A DNA stretch of 42,863 nt from Clostridiaceae bacterium HSG29. GTDB lineage: Bacteria > Bacillota > Clostridia > Peptostreptococcales > Acidaminobacteraceae. The first letter of the stretch is position 1. Every line of letters begins with the position of its first letter. This document shows, piece after piece, positions 19,971 to 29,351 of this stretch. The stretch is from NCBI GenBank assembly GCA_030377915.1, contig JAUCFZ010000006.1, positions 1-42,863 of the forward strand, written 5' to 3'. Below the pieces are notes generated by a model that searched no databases, was not told the DNA's origin, and saw only the letters and a program-made list of their open reading frames with translations. A program made the translations under genes and the position numbers.

Positions 19971-20142
19971 GTATGTGTTCCACTGCTTTATGCGATGAGG
20001 TAGGAGGTTGCAAGAAACTAGAGTTTCTTGGTGTTTCTACCGAGAATTGTCCGTTCTAGAAACGGGCGTAGGTTTAGCACAATAATTGAACACCAGGCAC
20101 TGTGTGCTGAATTTGAATCGTAGGCGTGTTTAAATTACGATT
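19971..20142 (+). ncRNA. Structured 5' leader of the S10 operon
   Basis: Several helices are visible. GGTAG (19999-20003) and CTACC (20037-20041) enclose a hairpin CAAGAAAC-TAGA-GTTTCTTG (20011-20030). CCGTT/AACGG lies near 20051-20065. AGCACA (20076-20081) pairs with TGTGCT (20103-20108). AATCGTA (20116-20122) pairs with TACGATT (20136-20142). No T run is present, so any control would act on translation, RNA stability or pausing. S10-operon leaders in other bacteria bind L4 or another r-protein. I cannot assign the ligand. Confidence 0.65.
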
Positions 20143-20160
20143 TGAAAAGGAGGGAAAAAA

Positions 20161-20475
20161 ATGGCAAGTAAAGGACAAAAAATTAGAATTAAATTAAAAG
20201 CTTTTGATCATCAGTTATTAGACAATTCTGCTTCAAGAATAGTTGAATCTGTTACTCAAACTGGAGCTGAGGTAGCTGGACCGATTCCATTACCAACAAA
20301 AAAAGAAATAATTACAATTCTAAGATCGACACACATTAACAAAACTTCTAGAGAGCAATTCGAAAGAAGAACACACAAAAGATTGATTGATATTACTAAT
20401 CCTACTCAAAAGACTGTAGATTCATTAATGAGATTGAATTTACCAGCTGGAGTAGATATAGAAATCAAATTATAG
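20161..20475 (+). CDS. rpsJ: 30S ribosomal protein S10 (NusE)
   Basis: Small-subunit protein that also acts as NusE, pairing with NusG in transcription-translation coupling. The 104 residues include [21 protein letters not shown] at the N-terminus, the loop segment [17 protein letters not shown], and [19 protein letters not shown] at the C-terminus. AAGGAGGG (20147-20154) precedes ATG 20161. It is the first gene of the long S10-spc-alpha transcript and lies behind a structured leader. Confidence 0.97.
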   Translation: MASKGQKIRIKLKAFDHQLLDNSASRIVESVTQTGAEVAGPIPLPTKKEIITILRSTHINKTSREQFERRTHKRLIDITNPTQKTVDSLMRLNLPAGVDIEIKL

Positions 20476-20481
20476 GAAATA

Positions 20482-20540
20482 CTAAAAACATGGTTTATTA
20501 AATAAGCCTAAGGATTTTAGTAAGATTACACAATGTAATC
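20482..20540 (+). promoter_or_regulatory. Structured rpsJ-rplC spacer
   Basis: CTAAAA (20482-20487) pairs with TTTTAG (20515-20520) and encloses GGTTTA/TAAGCC (20492-20508). A second hairpin is GATTACA-CAA-TGTAATC (20524-20540). The 92-nt spacer is far longer than the 11-28 nt usual in this operon, so a processing or regulatory role is possible. No terminator is present. Confidence 0.4.
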
Positions 20541-20567
20541 CAATGCAAAATTATTAGGAGGTGCTAA

Positions 20568-21197
20568 ATGAAAAGCATTCTAGGAAGAAAAATTGGTATG
20601 ACTCAAGTTTTCAATGAAGATGGAAGAGTTATCCCTACTACAGTTGTTGAAGCTGGACCAATATACGTTGTTCAAATCAAAACTGTTGCAACAGATGGAT
20701 ACGATGCTATCCAAGTTGGTTTTGGCGATATGAAAGAGCATAGAGCTACTAAACCAAGAAAAGGTCACTTTGCAAAAGCTGACGTAAGTGTAAAAAAACA
20801 TCTTGTTGAGTTCAAGGTTGAGAATATTAATGAATTCTCATTAGGACAAGTTATTAAAGTTGATGTTTTAGACAATGCGTTAAAAGTTAATGTAACTGGT
20901 ACATCAAAAGGTAAAGGAACTGCTGGTCCAATTAAGAGATGGAATCAGTCAAGAGGACCTGAAACACACGGTTCGCATTACCATAGACGACCAGGTTCAA
21001 TTGGTCAAGCTTCATATCCAGGAAGAGTTATTAAAGGTATGAAAATGGCTGGTAGAATGGGACACGAGCAAGTTACGGTTAAAAATTTAGAAGTAGTAAA
21101 AGTTGATGTTGAAAGAAACTTACTTTTACTTAAAGGTGCTGTACCTGGTCCTAAAAAAGGATTAGTAAGCATTACAGTATCAAAAGAATCTAAATAG
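20568..21197 (+). CDS. rplC: 50S ribosomal protein L3
   Basis: Early-assembly protein whose central loop reaches the peptidyl-transferase centre. The 209 residues match the family. It opens [19 protein letters not shown]. The conserved loop [20 protein letters not shown] (about 124-143) and [20 protein letters not shown] follow; the glutamine in SIGQ is the residue methylated in some bacteria. TAGGAGGTG precedes ATG 20568. Confidence 0.97.
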   Translation: MKSILGRKIGMTQVFNEDGRVIPTTVVEAGPIYVVQIKTVATDGYDAIQVGFGDMKEHRATKPRKGHFAKADVSVKKHLVEFKVENINEFSLGQVIKVDVLDNALKVNVTGTSKGKGTAGPIKRWNQSRGPETHGSHYHRRPGSIGQASYPGRVIKGMKMAGRMGHEQVTVKNLEVVKVDVERNLLLLKGAVPGPKKGLVSITVSKESK

Positions 21198-21211
21198 GAA
21201 GGAGGTCAAAA

Positions 21212-21853
21212 ATGCCTAAATTAGATATTTTAAATGTTTCAGGAGAAACAGTTGACAGTATAGAATTAAATGAAAATATTTTCGGTATTGAGCCAAATAT
21301 GAGTGTGCTTCATGAGGTTGTTAAAAATTACTTAGCTAACCAAAGACAAGGTACTCAATCTGCACAAACTAGAGCTGAAGTTACTGGTACTACTTCAAAG
21401 CCTTTTAGACAAAAAGGAACGGGTAGAGCTAGACAAGGTTCTTTAAAATCACCAATTAACAGAGGTGGTGGTGTAATATTTGCGCCAAAGCCAAGAGATT
21501 ATAGTTACAAGTTACCAAGAAAAGTAAAAGTTTTAGGAATGAAATCAGCATTAAGTGGAAAAGTAAGAGATAACGAATTTATCGTATTAAACGAACTTAA
21601 CTTAGATGCACCTAAAACAAAAGATATGGTTAATGTATTAGCTAATGTATCTGAAAAGAATACAGTAAAAAATATTACTAAAACATTAATTGTATTAGCA
21701 GACAAGAATGATAATGTAATGTTATCTGCTAATAATATTCCAAAGGTAAAAGTTACTTACGTAGGAATGTTAAATGTTTATGATTTATTAAATCATGACG
21801 AAGTAGTGATTACTAAAGGCGCAATTGACAAACTTGAGGAGGTGTACGCTTAA
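21212..21853 (+). CDS. rplD: 50S ribosomal protein L4
   Basis: Large-subunit protein lining the peptide exit tunnel. In E. coli it is also the repressor of the S10 operon, which makes it a candidate ligand for the leader upstream of rpsJ. The 213 residues contain the tunnel-loop region [20 protein letters not shown], rich in Arg and Gly, followed by [26 protein letters not shown] precedes ATG 21212. Its stop codon overlaps the rplW start by one base, and GAGGAGGTG within its last codons serves rplW. Confidence 0.97.
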   Translation: MPKLDILNVSGETVDSIELNENIFGIEPNMSVLHEVVKNYLANQRQGTQSAQTRAEVTGTTSKPFRQKGTGRARQGSLKSPINRGGGVIFAPKPRDYSYKLPRKVKVLGMKSALSGKVRDNEFIVLNELNLDAPKTKDMVNVLANVSEKNTVKNITKTLIVLADKNDNVMLSANNIPKVKVTYVGMLNVYDLLNHDEVVITKGAIDKLEEVYA

Positions 21854-22143
21854 TGAAAACATCATATGATATTATCATTAAACCAATTGTTACTGAGGCA
21901 AGTATGGCTAACATGGAAGAAAACAAGTATACTTTCAAAGTAAAAAAAGATGTAAACAAAACAGAAGTAAAAAAAGCAATCGAAGAAATTTTCAAAGTTG
22001 AAGTTGTTAGTGTTAACACTTTAATTGTAAAAGGTAAAGTTAAGAGAATGGGTAAAAATGAAGGTAAAAGACCTGACTGGAAAAAAGCTATAGTTACATT
22101 AGCTCCAGGAAGTAAAATCGAGCTTTTCGAAGGAATGGCTTAA
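21853..22143 (+). CDS. rplW: 50S ribosomal protein L23
   Basis: Sits at the tunnel exit and docks trigger factor and the signal recognition particle. The 96 residues match the family: [20 protein letters not shown], then [20 protein letters not shown], then a C-terminal strand. The start overlaps the rplD stop (TAATG), a sign of translational coupling. rplB follows 24 nt later. Confidence 0.96.
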   Translation: MKTSYDIIIKPIVTEASMANMEENKYTFKVKKDVNKTEVKKAIEEIFKVEVVSVNTLIVKGKVKRMGKNEGKRPDWKKAIVTLAPGSKIELFEGMA

Positions 22144-22167
22144 TAAACGGAAGAGGAGGTAAATATA

Positions 22168-22998
22168 ATGGCAATAAAAAGTTTTAGACCTACTTCAGCT
22201 GGCCGTCGTTTTATGACAGTAAACAAAAATGAAAAAGTTTCGGATAAAAGACCTGAAAAATCATTAGTTGTAGCTATGAATAAGTTTTCAGGAAGAAATA
22301 ATCAAGGTAAGATTACTGTTCGTCACAGAGGCGGAGGAGCGAAGAAGAAATATAGAATTATTGACTTTAAAAGAAATAAAGATGGTGTAGTTGGAACTGT
22401 AGCTGCAGTTGAGTATGATCCAAACAGATCAGCAAACATTGCACTTATTCACTATGCGGATGGTGAAAAAAGATATATCTTATGTCCAAAGAAATTATTT
22501 GCTGGAGATAAAATAATGTCTGGAGAGAAAGTTGATATTGAAGTTGGAAACGCAATGGAATTAAGAAATATTCCAGATGGAACTACAATTCACAATATCG
22601 AAATGAAACCTGGCAAAGGTGGACAATTAGTAAGATCAGCTGGAAACGAAGCTGTATTACTTGGTAAAGATAAAAAATACGTTATTATTAAATTACCATC
22701 AGGAGAGGTTCGTAAGATATTAGCTGCATGTCGTGCTACTATCGGACGTGTTGGAAATGATGAGCATAACAACGTAGTAATAGGAAAAGCTGGAAGAAAG
22801 CGTCACTTAGGAAGAAGACCACACGTTAGAGGTTCTGTAATGAATCCAAACGATCACCCACACGGTGGTGGAGAAGGTCGTGCTCCAATTGGTAGACCAT
22901 CGCCAGTATCTCCTTGGGGCCAAAAAGCAATGGGCTTCAAAACTAGAAAGAAACGTAAACAATCAGATAAATTTATTGTTAAGGGAAGAAAGAAATAA
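22168..22998 (+). CDS. rplB: 50S ribosomal protein L2
   Basis: One of the largest and most conserved large-subunit proteins, needed for subunit joining and peptidyl-transferase activity. The 276 residues match the family. The C-terminal loop includes [20 protein letters not shown], with the conserved histidine important for catalysis-related function, then [25 protein letters not shown] precedes ATG 22168. Its stop lies in frame just upstream of rpsS. Confidence 0.98.
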   Translation: MAIKSFRPTSAGRRFMTVNKNEKVSDKRPEKSLVVAMNKFSGRNNQGKITVRHRGGGAKKKYRIIDFKRNKDGVVGTVAAVEYDPNRSANIALIHYADGEKRYILCPKKLFAGDKIMSGEKVDIEVGNAMELRNIPDGTTIHNIEMKPGKGGQLVRSAGNEAVLLGKDKKYVIIKLPSGEVRKILAACRATIGRVGNDEHNNVVIGKAGRKRHLGRRPHVRGSVMNPNDHPHGGGEGRAPIGRPSPVSPWGQKAMGFKTRKKRKQSDKFIVKGRKK

Positions 22999-23016
22999 TC
23001 TGAAAGGAGGTCGGAG

Positions 23017-23349
23017 ATGCCAAAGAAACCTTATATACACCCAAGTATCTTAAAGAAAATTGAGCAAATGAATAAATCAGGTAAAAAAAGACCTTTTAGA
23101 ACTTGGTCTAGATCATCAATGATATATCCACAATTAGTTGGACATACAATTGGTGTTCACAATGGTAGAAAACATATCCCTGTATTTGTTACAGAAGACA
23201 TGATTGGACATAAACTTGGAGAGTTCGCTAAAACAAGAACATTCAGACAACATGGAGTTAAAGGAAAAGCAACTACATCGGGCGGATCAAGCGCAGCATC
23301 ATCTGTTGTATGGGATGATCTTAGTGATGAAGTTAGCTCAGGAGAGTAA
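23017..23349 (+). CDS. rpsS: 30S ribosomal protein S19, with an unusual C-terminal extension
   Basis: Protein of the 30S head that forms inter-subunit bridges. The core is clear: [49 protein letters not shown]. Two oddities are seen. The N-terminus begins MPKKPYI, about four residues shorter than the usual RSLKKGPF start, and an in-frame stop upstream excludes a longer start. The C-terminus, normally basic and about 92 residues long overall, runs to 110 and ends in a serine-rich acidic tail ([15 protein letters not shown]). AAAGGAGG (23003-23010) precedes ATG 23017. Operon position between rplB and rplV is standard. Confidence 0.95.
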   Translation: MPKKPYIHPSILKKIEQMNKSGKKRPFRTWSRSSMIYPQLVGHTIGVHNGRKHIPVFVTEDMIGHKLGEFAKTRTFRQHGVKGKATTSGGSSAASSVVWDDLSDEVSSGE

Positions 23350-23373
23350 TCTTTCTTTTGAGAGGAGGTAATA

Positions 23374-23709
23374 ATGGAAGCTAGAGCAATTGCGAAAAAT
23401 GTAAGAACTTCTGCTAAGAAAATGAAGCCTATTAATGATTTAATTAGAGGTAAAAGCGTAGAAGAAGCTCAAATCATTTTGAGATTTACAACTAGAAAAG
23501 GCGCGAAATTACTTTTAAAAGTATTAAATTCTGCTGCCGCTAATGCTGAAAATAACAATCATATGGAGTTAGAAAACTTATATGTTTCAGAGGTATATGC
23601 AAACCAAGGACCAACAATGAAGAGATTCAGAGCTGGAGCTATGGGACGTGCTAAGCCTATATTAAAAAGAACAAGCCATTTAGGTGTTGTTGTAAAAGAA
23701 AGAAATTAA
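23374..23709 (+). CDS. rplV: 50S ribosomal protein L22
   Basis: Lines the exit tunnel opposite L4 with a long beta-hairpin. The 111 residues open with MEARAIAKNVRTSAKKMKPI. The hairpin tip region reads ANQGPTMKRFRAGAMGRAKP, conserved and the usual site of macrolide-altering changes; no deletion or duplication is seen. The end is RTSHLGVVVKERN. GAGAGGAGG precedes ATG 23374. Confidence 0.97.
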   Translation: MEARAIAKNVRTSAKKMKPINDLIRGKSVEEAQIILRFTTRKGAKLLLKVLNSAAANAENNNHMELENLYVSEVYANQGPTMKRFRAGAMGRAKPILKRTSHLGVVVKERN

Positions 23710-23730
23710 TAAAAAGAAGGAGGTAAATTA

Positions 23731-24411
23731 ATGGGGCAAAAGGTTAATCCTCATGGCTTTAGAGTTGGAGTTATTAAAGACTGGGACTCTAGATGGTATG
23801 CGGAAGGAAAAGAAGTACCTGAATTAATCAAAGAAGATTTTGAAATCAGAAAATTCATTAAAAATAAAATGTACATTGCTGGAATTACAAGAATGTATAT
23901 TGATAGAGCTACTTCTAAACAAGTAAGCGTAAATATATTTGCTGCTAAGCCAGGAATTATTGTTGGTAAAGGCGGAGCAAGTATTAAAGCATTGAAATCA
24001 GATTTAGAAAAATTAACTGGAAGAACTGTTAAGGTTGATATTTCTGAAGTTAAAAACGTTAGCACAGACGCTCAATTAGTTGCTGAAGAAATTGCTTCTT
24101 CTATAGAAAGAAGAGTATCTTTTAGAAGAGCTATGAAAAAATCTATGGGAAGAGCTATGAGATTTGGAGCTAAAGGTTTTAAAGTAATGGTTTCTGGAAG
24201 ACTTAACGGAGCTGAAATGGCTAGAGTTGAGCAATATACTGAAGGAAATGTACCATTATCTACATTAAGAGCAAATATTGATTATGGTTTTGCTGAAGCA
24301 AATACAACTTACGGTATTATTGGCGTAAAAGTTTGGGTCAATAAAGGTGAAGTTTTAGCACAACCTGGTGAGGGTAAAAAACTAATCAGAAAAGATTACG
24401 AAAATAAATAA
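23731..24411 (+). CDS. rpsC: 30S ribosomal protein S3
   Basis: Part of the mRNA entry channel, with helicase-associated basic residues. The 226 residues contain an N-terminal [20 protein letters not shown], a KH domain with the loop [17 protein letters not shown] (about residues 75-91), and a C-terminal domain with [27 protein letters not shown] precedes ATG 23731. It is 21 nt after rplV and 20 nt before rplP. Confidence 0.97.
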   Translation: MGQKVNPHGFRVGVIKDWDSRWYAEGKEVPELIKEDFEIRKFIKNKMYIAGITRMYIDRATSKQVSVNIFAAKPGIIVGKGGASIKALKSDLEKLTGRTVKVDISEVKNVSTDAQLVAEEIASSIERRVSFRRAMKKSMGRAMRFGAKGFKVMVSGRLNGAEMARVEQYTEGNVPLSTLRANIDYGFAEANTTYGIIGVKVWVNKGEVLAQPGEGKKLIRKDYENK

Positions 24412-24431
24412 TCGAAGGGAGGCAATCCAAG

Positions 24432-24872
24432 ATGTTACAACCAAAAAGGGTTAAGCGTCGTAGAGTTCATAGAGGCAGAATGAAGGGTAGAGCTACTCGT
24501 GGTAATATTATTACAAGAGGCGAGTTTGCATTAGTTGCACAAGCTCCACATTGGATAACTGCAAATCAAATTGAATCTGCGAGGGTTGCAATTAGAAATA
24601 GTTTGAAAAGACAAGGTAAATTATGGATAAATATTTTTCCTGATAAACCAGTTACTGCAAGACCTGCAGAAACACGAATGGGAGCAGGAAAAGGTGCACC
24701 TGAATATTGGGTGGCTGTAGTTAAACCAGATAGAATAATGTTTGAATTAGGTGGAGTTCCTGAAGAGGATGCTCGTAAAGCTTTTAGATTAGCTGCTGCG
24801 AAATTACCTATTAAAACTAAGTTTGTTACAAGAAAAGAGCAAGAAGGCGGTGGTGTTAATGAAAGCAAGTAA
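24432..24872 (+). CDS. rplP: 50S ribosomal protein L16
   Basis: Contacts A-site tRNA and helps arrange the peptidyl-transferase centre. The 146 residues include [20 protein letters not shown], the loop [20 protein letters not shown], and [20 protein letters not shown], with the conserved arginine that is hydroxylated in some proteobacteria. AAGGGAGG (24415-24422) precedes ATG 24432. Its end overlaps rpmC by 14 nt, and its final codons include the rpmC ribosome-binding region. Confidence 0.97.
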   Translation: MLQPKRVKRRRVHRGRMKGRATRGNIITRGEFALVAQAPHWITANQIESARVAIRNSLKRQGKLWINIFPDKPVTARPAETRMGAGKGAPEYWVAVVKPDRIMFELGGVPEEDARKAFRLAAAKLPIKTKFVTRKEQEGGGVNESK

Positions 24873-25053
24873 GTTAAGAGAATTTACTACTGAAGAATTA
24901 AATCACAAAATTGATGAATTTAAAAATGAATTATTTAACTTAAGATTTCAGTTAGCTACTGGGCAATTAGAAAATCCTATGGTTATAAAAGCTGTTAAAA
25001 TAGATATAGCAAGAGCTAAGACAATCTTAAGAGAACGCGAATTAAGTGCGTAA
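24859..25053 (+). CDS. rpmC: 50S ribosomal protein L29
   Basis: Small helical-hairpin protein near the tunnel exit. It has 64 residues, starting [20 protein letters not shown] and ending [15 protein letters not shown] use ATG 24859, internal to the end of rplP. A longer reading from 24823 would add 12 residues that L29 proteins lack. The AGGCGGTGG upstream within rplP is a modest ribosome-binding site, so coupling to rplP translation is likely. Confidence 0.95.
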   Translation: MKASKLREFTTEELNHKIDEFKNELFNLRFQLATGQLENPMVIKAVKIDIARAKTILRERELSA

Positions 25054-25067
25054 AGGAGGTTTAGTTC

Positions 25068-25313
25068 ATGGAAAGAAATAACCGTAAAGAAAGAATCGGT
25101 ATGGTAGTAAGCGATAAAATGGATAAAACAATTGTTGTTAAAATTGAGAGAACTCAAAAACATTACCTATATGGTAAACGTGTTAAGAAACACAATAAGT
25201 TTAAAGCTCATGATGAAAACAATGAAGCTACAATTGGTGATAAAGTAAAAATTATTGAAACAAGACCATTGAGTAAAACAAAAAGATGGAGACTTGCTGA
25301 AATTATTAAATAA
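25068..25313 (+). CDS. rpsQ: 30S ribosomal protein S17
   Basis: Primary binder of the 5' domain of 16S rRNA with an OB fold. The 81 residues match the family: [20 protein letters not shown], then [20 protein letters not shown], then [25 protein letters not shown] precedes ATG 25068. It is 14 nt after rpmC and 28 nt before rplN. Confidence 0.97.
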   Translation: MERNNRKERIGMVVSDKMDKTIVVKIERTQKHYLYGKRVKKHNKFKAHDENNEATIGDKVKIIETRPLSKTKRWRLAEIIK

Positions 25314-25341
25314 GTAAAGTGTTAAATAGGAGGTCAGTATT

Positions 25342-25710
25342 ATGATACAACAGGAAACTAGTTTAAAAGTTGCTGATAACTCTGGTGCTAAAATAATTAA
25401 AACTATAAAGGTTTTAGGCGGATCTAGAAGAAGATACGCAAATATTGGTGATATAATAGTAGCTTCTGTAAAAAAAGCAACACCAGGCGGAGTTGTTAGC
25501 AAAGGTGATGTTGTAAAAGCTGTTGTTGTAAGATCTGTATATGGAATTAAAAGAAATGATGGAATTTATTTAAAGTTTGATGATAACGCTGCAGTAATCA
25601 TTGATGACAATAACGCTCCTGTGGGAACAAGAATATTTGGACCTGTTGCAAGAGAGTTAAGAGATAATAAATTTATGAAAATTGTTTCTTTAGCACCTGA
25701 AGTATTATAG
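25342..25710 (+). CDS. rplN: 50S ribosomal protein L14
   Basis: Large-subunit surface protein forming bridge B8, adjacent to the binding site of the silencing factor RsfS. The 122 residues equal the family length. The start is [20 protein letters not shown], and the core includes [20 protein letters not shown] and [29 protein letters not shown] precedes ATG 25342. In E. coli this gene starts the spc operon; here no internal promoter is evident before it. Confidence 0.97.
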   Translation: MIQQETSLKVADNSGAKIIKTIKVLGGSRRRYANIGDIIVASVKKATPGGVVSKGDVVKAVVVRSVYGIKRNDGIYLKFDDNAAVIIDDNNAPVGTRIFGPVARELRDNKFMKIVSLAPEVL

Positions 25711-25725
25711 CAGGAGGTGAAATAA

Positions 25726-26037
25726 ATGCACGTTAAGAAAGATGATATGGTTGTAGTAATTTCTGGGGCTGATAAAGGTAAAAAAGGTAAAGTTTTACAA
25801 TCTTTCCCAAAAAAGAATAGAGTTATTGTTGAAGGTGTAAACATGATTACAAAGCATGTTAAACCATCGAGACAAATGCAGCAAGGTGGACGAGTTCACC
25901 AGGAAGCTTCGATTAACGTTTCTAACGTTATGCTTTATGATCCTAAGAGCAAGTCAGGAACAAGAGTAAAGCATGATATATTAGAAGATGGAACTAAAGT
26001 AAGAGTTTCAGTAAAATCAGGCGAAGTATTAGATTAA
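25726..26037 (+). CDS. rplX: 50S ribosomal protein L24
   Basis: Assembly-initiating protein with an N-terminal KOW motif ([20 protein letters not shown], about residues 9-28). The 103 residues match the Firmicute form. The later part includes [20 protein letters not shown] and a C-terminal [28 protein letters not shown] precedes ATG 25726, 15 nt after rplN. Confidence 0.96.
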   Translation: MHVKKDDMVVVISGADKGKKGKVLQSFPKKNRVIVEGVNMITKHVKPSRQMQQGGRVHQEASINVSNVMLYDPKSKSGTRVKHDILEDGTKVRVSVKSGEVLD

Positions 26038-26064
26038 TTACTAATTGAAAGGAGGTAATTAATT

Positions 26065-26604
26065 ATGGCAAGATTTAAAGAAAAATTTAATTCTGAAATT
26101 AAAGCACAGTTAATTGAAGAATTCAAATATGAAAATGTAATGCAGATTCCTAAAATTGAAAAAATTGTTTTAAACATGGGTTTAGGAGAAGCAAAAGAAA
26201 ATAAAAACGTTATAAAAAATGCAGTTGAAGAAATTAGAAAAATAACTGGTCAAGAGCCAGTTGTAATGGAAGCAAAAAAATCAATTGCAAACTTCAAATT
26301 AAGAGAAGGTATGCAAATTGGTGCTAAAGTTACATTAAGAAACGAAAAAATGTATGAGTTCCTTGATAAACTTATAACAATTGCGTTACCAAGAGTAAGA
26401 GACTTTAAAGGTGTAAAAGCAAATGCTTTTGACGGTAGAGGAAACTATTCTTTAGGATTAAAAGAGCAATTGTTATTTCCTGAAATTACTTATGATGATG
26501 TTGAAGCTATCAGAGGCATGAATATTACAATTGTAACTTCTGCAAAAAGTGATGAAGAGGCAAAAAAATTATTAAGTTTATTCGGAATGCCATTCGCTAA
26601 ATAG
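26065..26604 (+). CDS. rplE: 50S ribosomal protein L5
   Basis: Binds 5S rRNA with L18 and forms bridge B1b. The 179 residues match the family. Features include [20 protein letters not shown], the loop [20 protein letters not shown], and the 3' segment [28 protein letters not shown] (26048-26055) precedes ATG 26065. The zinc-type S14 gene follows 11 nt later. Confidence 0.97.
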   Translation: MARFKEKFNSEIKAQLIEEFKYENVMQIPKIEKIVLNMGLGEAKENKNVIKNAVEEIRKITGQEPVVMEAKKSIANFKLREGMQIGAKVTLRNEKMYEFLDKLITIALPRVRDFKGVKANAFDGRGNYSLGLKEQLLFPEITYDDVEAIRGMNITIVTSAKSDEEAKKLLSLFGMPFAK

Positions 26605-26615
26605 GAGGTGTAGTT

Positions 26616-26801
26616 GTGGCTAAAAAGTCTTTAAAAATTAAGCAACAAAGAAAACAAAAGTACTCAACTAGAGAATATAATAGATGTTCAATATGTGGAA
26701 GACCGCACGGCTATTTAAAAAAATTCGGCGTATGTCGTATTTGTTTTAGAGAATTAGCTCATAAAGGTCAAATTCCTGGTGTAAGAAAAGCAAGTTGGTA
26801 G
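26616..26801 (+). CDS. rpsZ: 30S ribosomal protein S14 type Z
   Basis: Small zinc-binding form of S14, 61 residues, as in most Firmicutes; the non-zinc form is about 89-101 residues. Zinc ligands are C24, C27, C40 and C43, in CSICGRPHG and GVCRICF. The start is GTG 26616, after AGGAGG (26603-26608), whose first bases overlap the rplE stop. Position between rplE and rpsH is standard. Confidence 0.96.
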   Translation: MAKKSLKIKQQRKQKYSTREYNRCSICGRPHGYLKKFGVCRICFRELAHKGQIPGVRKASW

Positions 26802-26829
26802 ACAACGGTTTGAGAGGAGGTATTTTCTA

Positions 26830-27228
26830 ATGAGTATGACAACAGATCCAATAGCAGATATGTTAACACGTATTAGAAATTCAAATGCAGTTAATCACGA
26901 AACAGTTGATATTCCATCTTCAAAAATGAAAAAAAATCTTGCAAAAATACTTTTAGATGAAGGTTTTGTAAGTAATGTAGATTTTATCGAAGATGAATTT
27001 CAAGGTGTATTGCGTTTAACTTTAAAATATGCAAATGATAAAAAAGTAATTTCTGGTTTAAAAAGAATTTCAAAGCCAGGATTAAGAATTTATGCAAAAA
27101 AAGACGAAGTACCTAAAGTTTTAGGTGGATTAGGAATCGCAGTTATTTCTACATCTTCTGGTTTACTAGTAGATAGAAAAGCTAGAGAATTAGGCGTTGG
27201 TGGAGAAGTAATTTGTTACGTTTGGTAA
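26830..27228 (+). CDS. rpsH: 30S ribosomal protein S8
   Basis: Binds the central domain of 16S rRNA. In E. coli S8 represses the spc operon by binding near rplE; no clear equivalent is evident here. The 132 residues open with [20 protein letters not shown] after a two-residue Met-Ser lead and close with the conserved [20 protein letters not shown] and CYVW. GAGAGGAGG precedes ATG 26830; a second ATG at 26836 is a possible alternative start. Confidence 0.96.
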   Translation: MSMTTDPIADMLTRIRNSNAVNHETVDIPSSKMKKNLAKILLDEGFVSNVDFIEDEFQGVLRLTLKYANDKKVISGLKRISKPGLRIYAKKDEVPKVLGGLGIAVISTSSGLLVDRKARELGVGGEVICYVW

Positions 27229-27252
27229 CAAAGATTTAGTAGGAGGTATACA

Positions 27253-27792
27253 ATGTCTAGAATAGGAAAAATGCCTGTTAAAATTCTTGATGGTGTAACT
27301 GTTACTATTAAAGAAGGAAATACTTTAGTAGTAAAAGGTAAAATGGGTGAGTTAACTGATACATTCAATAACACACTTACTATCAAAGAAGAGGACGGTA
27401 ACATTATAGTTGGAAGACCTGATGACACTAAAACATCTAGATCATTACACGGTTTAACTAGAAGCTTAATTGCAAATATGGTTGAAGGTGTTACGAATGG
27501 TTATGAAAAAAAATTGTTAATTAATGGTGTTGGATATCGTGCAAAGAAACAAGGTTCTAAATTAGAACTTAGTTTAGGTTTTTCTCATCCGGTTATTATG
27601 ATAGATCCAGATGGAATAACAACAGAATGTCCAGAAAATACAACTATAATTGTTAAAGGTATTAATAAACAATTAGTAGGTAACTATGCTGCAAAAATAA
27701 GAGCATGGAGAAAACCTGAGCCTTATAAAGGTAAAGGTATTAAATATGAAAATGAACATATTAGAAGAAAAGAAGGTAAGTTAGCAAATTAG
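27253..27792 (+). CDS. rplF: 50S ribosomal protein L6
   Basis: Lies near the factor-binding site and the sarcin-ricin loop. The 179 residues show two repeated domains: MSRIGKMPVKILDGVTVTIK at the start and, in the C-terminal half, the conserved PEPYKGKGIKYENEHIRRKE. TAGGAGGT precedes ATG 27253. It lies 24 nt after rpsH. Confidence 0.97.
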   Translation: MSRIGKMPVKILDGVTVTIKEGNTLVVKGKMGELTDTFNNTLTIKEEDGNIIVGRPDDTKTSRSLHGLTRSLIANMVEGVTNGYEKKLLINGVGYRAKKQGSKLELSLGFSHPVIMIDPDGITTECPENTTIIVKGINKQLVGNYAAKIRAWRKPEPYKGKGIKYENEHIRRKEGKLAN

Positions 27793-27812
27793 TAGGAAGG
27801 GAGTGATTATTT

Positions 27813-28181
27813 ATGGCTTCAAAAGTTAGTAAACGTGATTCACGTAAATCTAGACAAAAAAGAGTAAGAGCTAAAGTATTCGGTACTCAAGATAGACCTA
27901 GATTAAATGTTTTTAGAAGTTTAAATAATACTTATGCTCAGATTATAGATGATGTTTCTGGTAAGACAATTGTTTCAGCATCTTCATTAGAAGAAGCGAT
28001 TAAATCACAATTTAGTCATACAGGAAATGTTGCTACTGCATCTGCAATTGGAAAAATTGTTGCGGAGAGAGCTTTAGAAAAAGGAATTACAACAGTTGTT
28101 TTTGATAGAGCAGGATATAAGTATCATGGAAGAGTAAAAGCTTTAGCAGATGCTGCTAGAGAAAGCGGATTAGTATTTTAA
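27813..28181 (+). CDS. rplR: 50S ribosomal protein L18
   Basis: 5S rRNA-binding protein working with L5. The 122 residues have a basic N-terminus ([20 protein letters not shown]), [20 protein letters not shown] in the core, and the C-terminal [20 protein letters not shown] ending in GLVF. GGAAGGGAG precedes ATG 27813. It lies between rplF and rpsE as in most bacteria. Confidence 0.97.
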   Translation: MASKVSKRDSRKSRQKRVRAKVFGTQDRPRLNVFRSLNNTYAQIIDDVSGKTIVSASSLEEAIKSQFSHTGNVATASAIGKIVAERALEKGITTVVFDRAGYKYHGRVKALADAARESGLVF

Positions 28182-28196
28182 TAAGGGGGTACTTGC

Positions 28197-28703
28197 ATGC
28201 GTCGTGAATTTATAGATGCTAAAAACTTAGACCTCGAAGAACAGGTAATAGATATAAGAAGAGTTACTAAGGTTGTTAAAGGTGGTAGAAATATTAGATT
28301 TGCTGCTTTAGTAGTTGTTGGAGACCACAATGGACATGTTGGAATAGGAACAGGTAAGGCTTTAGAAGTCCCTGCTGCTATTAAAAAGGCTGTTCAAGAT
28401 GCTCAAAATAATTTGATGTCAGTATCAAGAGTGGAAACAACAATACCTCATGATGTTAAAGGTGCATTCGGTGCGAGCAAAGTATTTATGATGAAATCAT
28501 CTCAAGGTACTGGAGTTATCGCTGGAGGTCCTGTTCGTTCGGTTTTAGAATTAGCTGGAATACAAGATATTAGAGCAAAATCATTAGGAAGTAATAATCC
28601 AGGAAACTTAGTTAGAGCTACGGTTGAAGGATTAAGTAGATTAAGAACTATTGAAGAGGTTGCAAACCTTAGAGGTATGTCTACAGAAGAAATCTTAGGT
28701 TAG
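28197..28703 (+). CDS. rpsE: 30S ribosomal protein S5
   Basis: Fidelity-related protein at the mRNA entry side. The 168 residues contain the double-stranded RNA-binding-like domain with [20 protein letters not shown] and [18 protein letters not shown], then [19 protein letters not shown]. The spectinomycin-contact loop (VVKGGRN) is intact. TAAGGGGGT precedes ATG 28197. Fifteen bases separate it from rplR and 11 from rpmD. Confidence 0.97.
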   Translation: MRREFIDAKNLDLEEQVIDIRRVTKVVKGGRNIRFAALVVVGDHNGHVGIGTGKALEVPAAIKKAVQDAQNNLMSVSRVETTIPHDVKGAFGASKVFMMKSSQGTGVIAGGPVRSVLELAGIQDIRAKSLGSNNPGNLVRATVEGLSRLRTIEEVANLRGMSTEEILG

Positions 28704-28714
28704 GAGGAATTTTC

Positions 28715-28897
28715 TTGGCTGATAAAATTAGAATAAAATTGATTAAGAGTCCAATTGGAGAGAAACCAAAGAAAAGAAAAACTTTAAAAGCTTTAGGTTT
28801 AAAGAAAATTAGACAAGTAGTTGAAAAGAAAGACAATCCTCAAATGAGAGGCATGGTTAAAGTAGTAGACTATTTAGTAGAAGTTGAAGAAATATAA
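28715..28897 (+). CDS. rpmD: 50S ribosomal protein L30
   Basis: Small large-subunit protein, 60 residues including MADKIRIKLIKSPIGEKPKK. The central LKALGLKKIRQVVEKKDNPQ and MRGMVKVVDYLVEVEEI at the end are conserved. The start codon is TTG 28715 after TAGGAGG (28701-28707), with no ATG nearby. Use of TTG here and in secY may lower expression relative to the surrounding ATG genes. Confidence 0.95.
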   Translation: MADKIRIKLIKSPIGEKPKKRKTLKALGLKKIRQVVEKKDNPQMRGMVKVVDYLVEVEEI

Positions 28898-28909
28898 GGA
28901 GGTGAAATC

Positions 28910-29350
28910 ATGAGATTACATGAATTAAGCCCAGCTGAAGGTTCAACAAAGAAAAGAAAAAGAGTTGGACGTGGTCCTGGATCTGGTTTAAGAAAAACTG
29001 CAGGTCGAGGTGAAAATGGTCAAAACTCTAGATCTGGTGGTGGAACAAGACCTGGTTTTGAAGGTGGACAAACTCCATTATTCAAAAGACTTGGAAAAGT
29101 TGGTTTTACAAATAAATTTAGAAAAAATTATTCAATCTTGAATGTTCAGGCATTAGAAGCATATGATGATGGTGATGTTATAACACCAGAATTATTGTTA
29201 GAAGAAGGAATGATTAAGAAATTAAATGACGGTGTTAAAATTTTAGGTGATGGTGAATTAACTAAAAAAATTACTGTTAAAGCAAATAAATTCTCGAAAT
29301 CTGCAATTCAAATTATTGAAGCAGCAGGCGGAAAGGCAGAGGTGATTTAA
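28910..29350 (+). CDS. rplO: 50S ribosomal protein L15
   Basis: Late-assembly large-subunit protein with a long flexible N-terminal arm. The 146 residues start [20 protein letters not shown] and contain the glycine-rich [20 protein letters not shown], then [29 protein letters not shown] precedes ATG 28910. Its last codons include the AGAGGTGA that serves secY, which begins 1 nt after the rplO stop. Confidence 0.97.
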   Translation: MRLHELSPAEGSTKKRKRVGRGPGSGLRKTAGRGENGQNSRSGGGTRPGFEGGQTPLFKRLGKVGFTNKFRKNYSILNVQALEAYDDGDVITPELLLEEGMIKKLNDGVKILGDGELTKKITVKANKFSKSAIQIIEAAGGKAEVI

Positions 29351-29351
29351 T

